Shown: piece after piece, positions 7,386 through 14,783 of the stretch
Layout of the letters: the number at the start of each line of letters is the position of its first letter
How positions within the stretch are numbered: position 1 is the first letter of the stretch
Notes under the pieces: generated by a model
What the model saw: the letters and a program-made list of their open reading frames with translations, nothing else
What the model was told of the DNA's origin: nothing
Databases searched by the model: none
Assembly (NCBI GenBank): GCA_043802925.1
Contig: JAZDKP010000099.1
Coordinates: 1 to 32,214, forward strand
Source of the DNA: JAZDKP01 sp043802925
GTDB lineage: Bacteria > Fibrobacterota > OXYB2-FULL-49-7 > JAEUSG01
Direction: 5' to 3'
DNA length: 32,214 nt
Position numbers and translations under genes: made by a program

Positions 7386-9092
7386 ATGAAAAAGCGTCCG
7401 AACTCAAAACAACCGGCCGGTATTAAAAAATGCCCCACCGGCATCCGCGGCCTCGACGAAATTACCGGAGGCGGCCTACCCCAGGGGCGGCCCACACTCG
7501 TCTGCGGTGCGGCCGGATCCGGAAAGACGCTGCTCGCCATGGAGTTTCTGGTCCACGGGGCGCGGGAAATGGGTGAGCCGGGTGTTTTTATGGCTTTTGA
7601 GGAAACCGAGAAGGAACTTTCCGCGAATGTGGCCTCGCTGGGGTTTGACCTTGACTCTCTTGTCCGACGCAAAAAACTTGTCATGGACCATGTGTATGTC
7701 GAACGCAGCGAAATAGAGGAGACCGGCGAATACGACCTCGAAGGTCTCTTCATACGCCTCGACACCATGATAAAAAGTGTGGGCGCCAAACGGGTGGTTC
7801 TGGACAGCCTCGAAGCGCTTTTTGCTGGTCTGTCAAACGAAGCGCTGCTGCGGGCCGAACTCAGGCGGCTTTTCCGCTGGCTCAAGGACAAAGGCGTCAC
7901 CGCCATCATTACGGGCGAAAAGGGCGAAAAGACGCTCACCCGGCACGGCCTCGAGGAATATGTCAGCGATTGCGTCATCTTCATGGACCACCGGCTGGAC
8001 AACCAGGTTGCCACGCGGCGGCTGCGGGTGGTCAAGTACCGGGGTTCCAAACACGGTACCAATGAATACCCCACCATGATTGACGAGCAAGGCCTGACCG
8101 TGTTTCCCATAAGCTCAATCGGTTTAGCCTATTCCGTATCAAAAACAAGGATCCCCACCGGCATCCCACGGCTTGACGCCATGCTCGGCGGCAAGGGCTA
8201 CTATAAGGGAAGCAGCGTCCTGATTTCCGGCACAGCCGGAGTGGGCAAGAGCAGCATGGCCGTGGCCTTCGCCGACAGCATATGCAAACGCGGGGCGCGC
8301 TGCCTGTATTGGTCCTCGGAAGAAGCGCCTGACCAGATTACCCGCAATATGGCCTCCATCGGGTTCAACCTTAACAAACACGTCAACGCTGGGCTTTTGA
8401 GGTTCTACTCGGTCCGCCCGACCTTTCACGGTTTAGAGAACCATCTTGTCACGCTGCATAAAATGGTCACCGAATTCAGGCCCGAAGCGCTGATTATAGA
8501 CCCCATCACTAATTTTCTGTCAATCGGAAATGATTCGGAAATCAAAATCATGCTTACCCGGGCCATTGATTTCTTAAAGAAAGAGGGCGTGACAGCGCTT
8601 TTTACCAGCCTGACCGAAGGCGGCAATGTCGACTCACCGGAGCAAACGCAGGTGGGCATCAGTTCCCTCATGGACACCTGGTTGTTACTCTCGATGGTCC
8701 AATCAGCCAGCGAACGCAACCGCGTCTTATACGTGCTCAAGAGCCGCGGCATGGCGCACTCAAACCAAATGCGCGAATACATGCTTAGTAACAAAGGTAT
8801 TGACCTCGTTGATGTCTACGCGGGAGCTGGAATGGTTTATACGGGTTCGGAGCGGCTGAACCAGGAAGCGCGCGACAAGACCAATGCCGTTACCTCGCAG
8901 AAGGCTGCCGAGCGCCGCCAACGCGAGCTTACCGAGGAGCGGCTCGTCCTAAAGGCGCAAATAGAAGCGCTGCAAGCCAAGGTGAGCAATGTCACCGCCG
9001 AAATAGGGATAGCCGCCAAGGATGAGAAATTGCGTTTGGAAAAAACAAACAGCGATCGCGACCGGATATCGCATGCAAGGAAAGCGGATTAA
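7386..9092 (+). CDS. kaiC: KaiC-family double-domain ATPase with coiled-coil tail
   Basis: A 568-aa tandem RecA-fold protein, the circadian-clock KaiC family, which forms a hexamer that binds ATP and autophosphorylates. The first domain has Walker A GAAGSGKT (41-48), catalytic EE (72-73) and Walker B near Asp140. The second has GTAGVGKS (282-289), EE (312-313) and Asp372. The phosphorylation site aligns as GISSLMDT, so the cyanobacterial Ser431/Thr432 pair is Ser426/Ser427 here. VYTGSERLNQEA, typical of non-cyanobacterial homologues, is followed by a predicted coiled coil (about 500-560) in place of the KaiA-binding tail. AAGGAG (7376-7381) marks the start. Two kaiB genes and a histidine kinase follow in one operon; no kaiA is present. 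A (CT)15 tract lies upstream. Whether it oscillates cannot be told from sequence. Confidence 0.95.
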   Translation: MKKRPNSKQPAGIKKCPTGIRGLDEITGGGLPQGRPTLVCGAAGSGKTLLAMEFLVHGAREMGEPGVFMAFEETEKELSANVASLGFDLDSLVRRKKLVMDHVYVERSEIEETGEYDLEGLFIRLDTMIKSVGAKRVVLDSLEALFAGLSNEALLRAELRRLFRWLKDKGVTAIITGEKGEKTLTRHGLEEYVSDCVIFMDHRLDNQVATRRLRVVKYRGSKHGTNEYPTMIDEQGLTVFPISSIGLAYSVSKTRIPTGIPRLDAMLGGKGYYKGSSVLISGTAGVGKSSMAVAFADSICKRGARCLYWSSEEAPDQITRNMASIGFNLNKHVNAGLLRFYSVRPTFHGLENHLVTLHKMVTEFRPEALIIDPITNFLSIGNDSEIKIMLTRAIDFLKKEGVTALFTSLTEGGNVDSPEQTQVGISSLMDTWLLLSMVQSASERNRVLYVLKSRGMAHSNQMREYMLSNKGIDLVDVYAGAGMVYTGSERLNQEARDKTNAVTSQKAAERRQRELTEERLVLKAQIEALQAKVSNVTAEIGIAAKDEKLRLEKTNSDRDRISHARKAD

Positions 9093-9104
9093 CAGGAGGT
9101 CGTT

Positions 9105-9407
9105 GTGAAAAAAAGCAAGTCAGGACGTCCCAAGAAATGGGATTTGCGCCTTTACACAGCGGGTCGGACTGAGCGGTCTGTAAAGGCTTTTGAGAACCTG
9201 AAGAAGCTCTGCGAAGAGCATCTTCCCGGACGGTACCATATCGAGGTCATTGACCTCACAAAAGACCCGAAACTCGCCCAAGGGGACCAGATTTTTGCGG
9301 TACCGACACTGGTTCGCAAGCTGCCGCAACCGGTGCGCAAAATAATCGGCGACCTGTCAAATACCGCGCGGGTGCTTGTAGGCCTGGATTTAAGACCGAT
9401 GACTTGA
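9105..9407 (+). CDS. kaiB: KaiB-family protein (first copy)
   Basis: A 100-aa thioredoxin-like KaiB protein, the fold-switching partner that binds the KaiC ring and in clocks redirects output kinases. Family blocks in order: WDLRLYTAG, a helix ending LKKLCEEHLPGRY, IEVIDLTKDPKLA, then the conserved IFAVPTLVRKLPQPVRKIIGDLS and VLVGLDL. It has GTG as its start at 9105, supported by a near-perfect AGGAGGT five bases before it. The gene is 12 bases after the kaiC stop, so KaiC and KaiB are made from one message. The extra lysine-rich N-terminal residues before the first strand are short compared with the second copy. Confidence 0.95.
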   Translation: MKKSKSGRPKKWDLRLYTAGRTERSVKAFENLKKLCEEHLPGRYHIEVIDLTKDPKLAQGDQIFAVPTLVRKLPQPVRKIIGDLSNTARVLVGLDLRPMT

Positions 9408-9428
9408 AAAAATCAGCAAGGGGAAATC

Positions 9429-9779
9429 ATGAAGCGGACTACGAAATCAGACAAGAATATTGCCAAGCTGGAAAAGGCGGCCCGGAAAAAAGCCAAAACC
9501 CGCTATATACTGCGGCTTTATGTGGCCGGGCTGACCCCCCTTTCGGTATCCGCTATTCATTCGGTCAAAAAAATCTGTGAAGAACATCTTAAAGGCCAGT
9601 ACGACCTTGAAGTTATCGATATCACTGACAAGCCCACGCTTGCCAAGGGAGAGCAGATTATCGCAGCCCCCACGCTTATCAAGAAACTGCCCCTGCCTTT
9701 GCGCCGTCTTATCGGCAATATGGCGGACACGAAAAAGGTCCTCGTGGGTTTGGACCTGAGGGAAAAAGAAGCGATTTAA
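9429..9779 (+). CDS. kaiB: KaiB-family protein (second copy, basic N-terminal extension)
   Basis: A 116-aa KaiB paralogue lying 21 bases after the first. It carries ILRLYVAGLTPLSV, ICEEHLKGQYDLEVIDI, then IAAPTLIKKLPLPLRRLIGNMAD and VLVGLDL, so the whole KaiB fold is present. It differs from the first copy by a 24-residue lysine-rich extension before the first strand, and it is the more cyanobacterial-like in its core (YVAGLTP, LPLPLRR). Two KaiBs beside one KaiC suggest either different partners, for example KaiC for one and the histidine kinase for the other, or competing binding. The start is supported by AAGGGG before the ATG. The kinase gene begins 16 bases downstream. Confidence 0.95.
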   Translation: MKRTTKSDKNIAKLEKAARKKAKTRYILRLYVAGLTPLSVSAIHSVKKICEEHLKGQYDLEVIDITDKPTLAKGEQIIAAPTLIKKLPLPLRRLIGNMADTKKVLVGLDLREKEAI

Positions 9780-9795
9780 AAAAACGAAATAAAAA

Positions 9796-11535
9796 ATGAG
9801 CCGCAATACAACCGGGTTGAAAAAGAAAAGCGTCCCGTCAAATTCCACGGGAAAACTTGCGCGGGAAAATTCCGAACTGCGCGAGCGCCTCGGTGAGGCC
9901 GAGGAGACCCTTCGCGCCATCCGTGAGGGTGAAGTGGACGCCGTTATCGTAAGCGGCACCAAGGGCGACAGGGTATTCTCGCTTGTTGAAACCGAGAACC
10001 TTTACCGGCTCATGGTCGAAACCATGAACGAGGCGGGTGTGGCCGTTTCTCCGGACGGCACGCTCATTTTCTGCAACGACCGTGCGGCGGACCTCTTGCA
10101 GCACACCAAAGAAGAGCTTCTTGGCCGCTCCCTAGTCGATTTTGTGGCTGATAGCGACAAAGAACGCTTTAACCGCCTGCTGCAAACCGCGCTGTCGCAG
10201 ACCGCAAATGAGCAGTTTTTTTTCAGGCTTAAAAACGGGTCGTCATTACCCATGCATCTGTGGGCCAGTCACCTCGACCGTGCCGATGGTCCCCTGATTT
10301 GCCTCATCGGAACGGACTTAAGCAAGCTTGAAGCCCAAAAAGAGATGGTTACGCTGCTTCAGAAGCAACACGAGGAACTGCTCAAATCCCGGACCGCTGC
10401 GCTCAACCTTATGGAAGACGCTTTGGAGGCCAAGAAAAAGGTCGAGGAATCAGAGTTGAAATACCGCAGGCTTTTTGAGTCCGCCAAGGACGGGATATTG
10501 ATTCTTGACTTTGATACCGGATTGATTGTGGATGCCAATCAATTTATGCTTGACGTACTCGGATATTCTCTCGATGACCTGTTAAAAAAACATCTTTGGG
10601 ACCTGGGTATTTTTAAAGACATTGTGGCGTCCAAAGACGCTTATGCGGAATTGCAGGATAAGAAAATTATTCGTTACGAAAACCTGCCGCTGGAGTCCAG
10701 GAACGGGAACCGCATGCTGGTGGAATTCGTAAGCAATGTCTATCTGGTTGACAATAAACAAGTCATTCAGTGCAATATTCGCGACATTACAGAACGCCGG
10801 AAAGCGGAAGAAGAACGTGAGCGACTGTTGAAAGCGCTGAATCAGCGCGCGGATGAACTGACGTTGGCGAACAAGGAATTGGAGGCTTTTTCCTACTCGG
10901 TGTCCCATGATTTGCGGAACCCGTTGAACGCCATCATCATCAACACCGAGGTTCTGGCCATGGAAGTCGGAGCAAAACTGGGAACGGACGCTGCTACGGC
11001 AATGGCGAATATTACGCAATCCGGCGAGCGTATGGCCCGTGTCATTACTGATTTGTTGACCCTATCCGGCATTTCGAGGCGGAATCTTGAACGCCATCAG
11101 ACGAACCTAAGTGAAATGGTACAGAGCGCTATCACTGAACTGAAAGCGACCACACCACAGCGCGAAACAGAAGTCAAGATTCAAGAGGGTTTGGTGGTGG
11201 GCGCTGACCCGGGTCTTCTCCGGCTCATGGTGGAGAACCTCGTCCGCAATGCGTGGAAATTTACTTCACAAAGGAAGATGACTCATTTCGAGCTCGGAAC
11301 TATGGACAAGGACGGGAAGCGCTTTTATTTCATCCGCGACAATGGCGTGGGTTTCGATATGGAAGATGCAATAAAGATGTTCGAACCCTACAGGCGGCTG
11401 CATTCTGAGCAGGAATTCAAAGGGTCGGGCATTGGCCTTACGATTGTAAAAAGCATCGTCGAAAGGCATGGCGGGACCATTTGGGCTGAAGGGGAAAAGG
11501 ATAAGGGCGCGACCTTCTATTTCAATCTTGCCTGA
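9796..11535 (+). CDS. Two-PAS sensor histidine kinase of the Kai operon
   Basis: A 579-aa soluble kinase with no membrane helix. It starts with a coiled coil (about 20-45, ending LRAIREGEVDAVIV, a common lead-in of phytochrome-type kinases). PAS domain 1 follows (about 65-175), a linker coil (180-222) and PAS domain 2 (about 223-335). The HisKA helix has SVSHDLRNPLNAI with His371, and the HATPase domain has the N-box around Asn485, DNGVGFD (515-521) and GSGIGL (543-548). All catalytic motifs are intact. It lies 16 bases after the second kaiB, so the likely job is output or input of the KaiC/KaiB module, comparable in principle to SasA although without a KaiB-like sensor domain. No receiver domain or response regulator is in the window; the partner must be elsewhere. 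Confidence 0.93.
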   Translation: MSRNTTGLKKKSVPSNSTGKLARENSELRERLGEAEETLRAIREGEVDAVIVSGTKGDRVFSLVETENLYRLMVETMNEAGVAVSPDGTLIFCNDRAADLLQHTKEELLGRSLVDFVADSDKERFNRLLQTALSQTANEQFFFRLKNGSSLPMHLWASHLDRADGPLICLIGTDLSKLEAQKEMVTLLQKQHEELLKSRTAALNLMEDALEAKKKVEESELKYRRLFESAKDGILILDFDTGLIVDANQFMLDVLGYSLDDLLKKHLWDLGIFKDIVASKDAYAELQDKKIIRYENLPLESRNGNRMLVEFVSNVYLVDNKQVIQCNIRDITERRKAEEERERLLKALNQRADELTLANKELEAFSYSVSHDLRNPLNAIIINTEVLAMEVGAKLGTDAATAMANITQSGERMARVITDLLTLSGISRRNLERHQTNLSEMVQSAITELKATTPQRETEVKIQEGLVVGADPGLLRLMVENLVRNAWKFTSQRKMTHFELGTMDKDGKRFYFIRDNGVGFDMEDAIKMFEPYRRLHSEQEFKGSGIGLTIVKSIVERHGGTIWAEGEKDKGATFYFNLA

Positions 11536-11577
11536 GGCAATCCTCGCTGGACCCGGAATGAGGCTCTCCTAATAGCA

Positions 11578-12087
11578 TCAAGCCTGTTTTTTGAACAATT
11601 CCCTGATCCGCATAAAGGCCTTGTTGTAGCGCCCGTCTTTGAAATCCGCAAATGTCCATGGCATGGGGTGAAAAGCACCTTTTTCATAATGCAGCGTCAG
11701 GTCCGCCCATATTCCATCCGCCATGTAGACCTTATAAGGACCGGGTTTGACCGACGCCAGCACCATGCGGTCAAAATCAAGATAGCCGGTGTCGATGTTT
11801 ACAAGCCGGCCTCCGGATCCATTCCGTAGTGAAGCCTCCACTGACATAGTCTTCCGCTTGTGGCAAGCAAGGTCTCCGGCATCGCCCGGGTTCGTGAATG
11901 AAACGATGCTCCGAAAGAGCGGGCCGCCCATTTCCTTTTCATAATAATCGGTCACATCAAATGGCAGGAGTGGGCCGGTAAAGTCTGTGGGCCCGAATAG
12001 GGGTGCCAGCTCGGCAAGCGCCTTTTCCAGAGCGGCCTGGTCCGGGGTCAGCACGGCCGCGATTGTTTTGATGGTCGTGGGTGTCAC
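11578..12087 (-). CDS. DUF4416 protein
   Basis: A 169-aa protein of the DUF4416 family, whose function is not known. Family features are visible throughout: LFGPTDFTGPLLPFDVTDYYEKEMGG near the start, VNIDTGYLDFDRMVLAS in the middle, then YMADGIWADLTLHYEKGAFHPMPWTFADF. The conserved Asp, Tyr and Glu residues suggest an enzyme, but no substrate can be named. Its ATG overlaps the stop of the aldo/keto reductase gene by 4 bases (ATGA), so the two are translationally coupled. It is the last gene of the minus-strand group that starts with the toxin-antitoxin pair, and its end meets the end of the Kai operon across 42 bases. Confidence 0.85.
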   Translation of the reverse strand: MTPTTIKTIAAVLTPDQAALEKALAELAPLFGPTDFTGPLLPFDVTDYYEKEMGGPLFRSIVSFTNPGDAGDLACHKRKTMSVEASLRNGSGGRLVNIDTGYLDFDRMVLASVKPGPYKVYMADGIWADLTLHYEKGAFHPMPWTFADFKDGRYNKAFMRIRELFKKQA

Positions 12088-12917
12088 GGTAGTCTCATGA
12101 GTTCAGGAACCTGTTCAATATTGTGGATGACCTTCTGCCAGACTGTTTCGGGAATGGGAGGCATGTCCGCGACTGAAAGGAAAGTCCTGACGCGGTCAGG
12201 TTTGGATGTCCCTGGAATGGGCACCCCGTTTGGCACATGGTCGATGATAAACTTGATGGCCGCTTGTTCCAATAGCGAAATGCCGTATGGCCGGAGCGGG
12301 GCAATGGCCGCGTGCGGGCCGGTGAGGATGCCGTAGGCCATGGGCGACATGACCTGGATGCCGAGATTGTTTTTCACTGCCAGGCCCATGATTCCCTTTT
12401 CAATCATACCACGGTGTGTCATCGTGATCGCAATCTGAAGGATGTCCGCTGTTCCGTCCTCAATCACCCGGCGCATCCGTTCCTCGTCCCCATGCCATCC
12501 TGTGACACCGATGGCGCGGATGAGCCCTTCGTCCTTCAGCTTCCGGTAGACGGGAAGGGCCGCAAAGGTGCTTTCCGGGTTGTGGATGATGTAAATGTCA
12601 ATGGCGTTGACATGGAGGTTTTTCAGGCCCTCTTCAACGGCCTTGCGGATGGAGGCTTCGTCGCCCTTCCATGCCTTGGACGCGATTACGGGCTTATGGC
12701 CGGTTTCGGCCAGCACTTCGCCCAATACCTTTTCGCTGTCCTTGTAGCTCGAGGCGGTATCGATATGGGTGATGCCGCCTTCGAGAACGGCTTTGAGCGT
12801 ATCATGGGCGGCCTGCGCCTCTGCCAGGGTGCGGCCGGTCGTGAAGGTCCAACGCGCACCGAACCCTATTTCAGAAACTGTAAAGCCGCAGCGGCCGAGG
12901 GACTTTTGGCGCATCAT
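12084..12917 (-). CDS. Aldo/keto reductase
   Basis: A 277-aa NAD(P)H-dependent oxidoreductase with a TIM-barrel fold, cytoplasmic. The catalytic tetrad is complete: Asp53 and Tyr58 in THIDTASSYKDSE, Lys81 in IASKAW and His112 in YIIHNPE. The C-terminal cofactor region has VPIPGTSKPDRV. The sequence start GRCGFTVSEIGFGA is typical of the class. The physiological substrate is unknown. It lies 9 bases after the toxin gene and overlaps the DUF4416 gene by 4 bases, so it probably shares the toxin-antitoxin transcript. Two adjacent ATG codons open the gene and either could be used. Confidence 0.92.
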   Translation of the reverse strand: MMRQKSLGRCGFTVSEIGFGARWTFTTGRTLAEAQAAHDTLKAVLEGGITHIDTASSYKDSEKVLGEVLAETGHKPVIASKAWKGDEASIRKAVEEGLKNLHVNAIDIYIIHNPESTFAALPVYRKLKDEGLIRAIGVTGWHGDEERMRRVIEDGTADILQIAITMTHRGMIEKGIMGLAVKNNLGIQVMSPMAYGILTGPHAAIAPLRPYGISLLEQAAIKFIIDHVPNGVPIPGTSKPDRVRTFLSVADMPPIPETVWQKVIHNIEQVPELMRLP

Positions 12918-12926
12918 AGGTTGAAA

Positions 12927-13226
12927 TCAGTTCTCAAGAAGACGTGCACTGTGAATTATTCGAAATACTCTGACTGTGTCTTCGTGAACGGAATAGACTA
13001 TGCGATAGTTTTTGTATACAAGATGCCTGCAGCCTTTGCGCAAGTAAGCGTCTTCTGGAATCCGCGGGTGGCGTTCCGGCATAAGTTCGAGCGACAGTGC
13101 TAATTGTTCAAGTTTGATGATAAACGTGACTGCGTTCTGTGGATTGCAAAGGGATATATGCATCCAGATTTCGCTGATATCCTTTTTTGCGGTATCAGCG
13201 ATACGGACACTATATTTTTTTGGCAC
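12927..13226 (-). CDS. RelE/ParE-family toxin
   Basis: A 99-aa RelE/ParE superfamily toxin. The family pattern is clear: VRIADTAKKDISEIWMHI at the start, an alpha hairpin with LEQLALSLELMPERHPRIPE, then LRKGCRHLVYKNYRIVYSVHEDTVRVFRIIHSAR. ParE-type members poison gyrase and RelE-type members cleave mRNA on ribosomes; the sequence does not decide which. It has a GTG start and overlaps the antitoxin gene by 17 bases, the normal order of antitoxin first. The AKR gene follows 9 bases later. The toxin appears intact. The locus is somewhat AT-richer than its neighbours, consistent with acquisition. Confidence 0.9.
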   Translation of the reverse strand: MPKKYSVRIADTAKKDISEIWMHISLCNPQNAVTFIIKLEQLALSLELMPERHPRIPEDAYLRKGCRHLVYKNYRIVYSVHEDTVRVFRIIHSARLLEN

Positions 13227-13488
13227 GCCGGAATTCTTTGAAGAAAGCGCGGGCCTCCTGATGCCGGCCGTCCTTGAAATCTTCTTCGGCCGGTTGCAGC
13301 AACTGCATCATGTGTACGGCTGCACTCAGTTTGTCGAACTCCCGGGCATCCATCAACACAGCCTCGGCTTTGCCGTTGATGGTCAGGACCACCGGGCGTC
13401 CGGTTTTATGAATTTGCCCCAGAATATCGTTGGTATGACGTTTGAGATCCGTGATGGATCGGATGTCGTCAGTGACGCTTAGCGGCAT
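13210..13488 (-). CDS. Phd/YefM-family antitoxin
   Basis: A 92-aa antitoxin with the Phd/YefM N-terminal DNA-binding fold: ITDLKRHTNDILGQIHKTGRPVVLTINGKAEAVLMDAREFDKL. A charged C-terminal tail would wrap the toxin. The ATG at 13488 is chosen because GGGAGG lies six bases before it; in-frame ATG codons at 13500 and 13521 lack such a site. Phd proteins repress their own operon by binding palindromes. Two palindromes with AGCATT-type half-sites flank the promoter just upstream, which fits autoregulation. The tail is long for the family (RHQEARAFFKEFRRAKKI). Confidence 0.9.
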   Translation of the reverse strand: MPLSVTDDIRSITDLKRHTNDILGQIHKTGRPVVLTINGKAEAVLMDAREFDKLSAAVHMMQLLQPAEEDFKDGRHQEARAFFKEFRRAKKI

Positions 13489-13516
13489 GAGGCCTCCCAT
13501 CGGTACGCATTTTAAA

Positions 13517-13534
13517 AGCATTGAATACAGTGCT
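13517..13534. promoter_or_regulatory. Candidate antitoxin operator (start-side palindrome)
   Basis: AGCATTG (13517-13523) and CAGTGCT (13528-13534) form an imperfect palindrome with one mismatch around AATA. It sits between the predicted transcription start and the antitoxin ATG, where a bound repressor would block the polymerase. Confidence 0.4.
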
Positions 13535-13544
13535 AATTCAGCAT

Positions 13545-13573
13545 AAAATAGCTATTCAATTTGATGCTGTCAA
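13545..13573 (-). promoter_or_regulatory. Sigma-70 promoter of the toxin-antitoxin operon
   Basis: Read on the minus strand, TTGACA (13573-13568) is followed after exactly 17 bases by TATTTT (13550-13545). Transcription would start near 13538, about 50 bases before the antitoxin ATG. The -35 is a full match to consensus and the -10 matches at four of six bases. Confidence 0.65.
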
Positions 13574-13588
13574 AGCATTTTAATGCTT
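13573..13588. promoter_or_regulatory. Candidate antitoxin operator (palindrome at the -35)
   Basis: AAGCATT (13573-13579) and AATGCTT (13582-13588) are a perfect palindrome around TT. It abuts the -35 of the antitoxin promoter and shares the AGCATT half-site with the palindrome at 13517-13534. Without a T run it is not a good terminator for the preceding URO-D gene. Confidence 0.45.
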
Positions 13589-13615
13589 CCGAATCTCTTT
13601 AGCCGTTTCGTTTTT

Positions 13616-14698
13616 TTAGCGTGAGTAACGCCGGCCTTCGTCGAGCATGGTGAGGTAATTGTCGAGGGGAATGTAATTGGCCACTGAGTTGCCTGTACCC
13701 AGACAGTATCCCGCGCCCTGGCACTTGTCGAGGGTCCGGCGCACGCGGGTTCGGACCGCGGCCTCATTGGACCGGCAGAGGAAATCAACATCAATGCCGC
13801 CAAACAGTGCAATGTCCTGGCCGTATTGTGCCCTGGCATCCGCCACGTTTTCGATAGTGTCCTCAAAGGAGTGCTTGGCGTCAATTTTAACATCGTCGAT
13901 GAGGTCCCGCATGATGAGGTCGAGTTTACCGCAGGCGTGCAGAAAATAAAGGCGGCCTGCGTCGTGTGTTGTCTTGGCGAGTGCTTTGTGCGCCGGAAAG
14001 ACGAATTCGCGGAACTGGCCGGGCGAAAGGAGGGGGCCGGTCTTGAAGCCCATGTCATCGCTCGCCCAGACGGCCCGGACACGGTCAAACTGGAGCAGCA
14101 GATTCACGTAATGGGTATGGAGGGCAACGACCTTGTCGAGGATGGCGCGCACAAGGTCCGGCTGTTCGTAAAGAGCGATGCAGAGTGTTTCGTATCCCAT
14201 GAAAAAGGTGATCTCCTCGGCAATGTGGCCCGTGAGTCCGCCGATGAGGCACATGTCGTCCGGTAGATTGCGGTTGTACCATTCAAGCCGCTTTGTGGAC
14301 GCCTCGGCCAGCTTGGGCCAGGGGTATTTTTCGAACTCTTCCCAGGTCGTGACCGGGCCCCGCGTTTCGTCCATAAACCGCCGCCCGCCTGTCTTCTGCA
14401 GTTCCGTGGGATCTTCCGTATTATGCCAGGTGAAATTGAACGCAAGATTGTCGACTCCGGCCAGAACATAATCATATCCGAGAAAACGCTGGAGTGCTAT
14501 CTGCCGTTTGAAAAAAAACGCGGGATCCTCTTTTTTCAGACCGGCTTCAAGTCCATAATGGGAAACGATGGCGTCCTGAATCTCCGCGTCCAGAAAGAGT
14601 TCAATGGAATGTACCCGCTTAGGCGCGGCTTTGCGCGCTACGCATTTCAGAAAGCTTTCGGCATCCGGCCTGACTTCAACGGCAAAGGGTGATGGCAT
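13616..14698 (-). CDS. Uroporphyrinogen decarboxylase (URO-D) family protein, second paralogue
   Basis: A 360-aa URO-D superfamily protein, very different from the copy at 946-2064. It has LSPGQFREFVFPAHKALAKTTHDAGRLYFLHACGKLDLIMRDL, where the HACGK segment corresponds to the His/Cys zinc region of methyltransferase-type members. IALFGGIDVDFL and GYCLGTGNSVANYIPLDNYLTML follow. It lacks the HemE N-terminus, so a methyltransferase or demethylase role is more likely than haem synthesis; the substrate is unknown. The ATG at 14698 is chosen because AGGAGT lies directly before it; an in-frame ATG at 14719 lies before that site. It is divergently transcribed from an AraC regulator 85 bases away, a common arrangement for this family. 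Confidence 0.85.
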   Translation of the reverse strand: MPSPFAVEVRPDAESFLKCVARKAAPKRVHSIELFLDAEIQDAIVSHYGLEAGLKKEDPAFFFKRQIALQRFLGYDYVLAGVDNLAFNFTWHNTEDPTELQKTGGRRFMDETRGPVTTWEEFEKYPWPKLAEASTKRLEWYNRNLPDDMCLIGGLTGHIAEEITFFMGYETLCIALYEQPDLVRAILDKVVALHTHYVNLLLQFDRVRAVWASDDMGFKTGPLLSPGQFREFVFPAHKALAKTTHDAGRLYFLHACGKLDLIMRDLIDDVKIDAKHSFEDTIENVADARAQYGQDIALFGGIDVDFLCRSNEAAVRTRVRRTLDKCQGAGYCLGTGNSVANYIPLDNYLTMLDEGRRYSR

Positions 14699-14755
14699 GG
14701 TTACTCCTTTTGATAACATAAATATAATGCTTATTTAATCTTTTATCTTGCCGTT

Positions 14756-14783
14756 TATTGCTTAAAAGTATTAATATATTGCT
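14756..14783 (+). promoter_or_regulatory. Direct repeat spaced 21 bp, candidate AraC-family operator
   Basis: TATTGCT occurs at 14756-14762 and again at 14777-14783, exactly 21 bases (two helical turns) apart in the same direction. A one-mismatch copy, TAATGCT, is at 14725-14731, 31 bases earlier. AraC-family proteins typically bind direct half-sites about 21 bp apart. The site lies in the 85-base divergent gap between the URO-D gene and the AraC gene, ending at the regulator's ATG, so binding could control both. Confidence 0.45.

Noticed and set aside
12312..13103. A 263-codon plus-strand frame over the aldo/keto reductase
   Set aside because: The catalytic tetrad and the toxin gene are on the minus strand; this is antisense.
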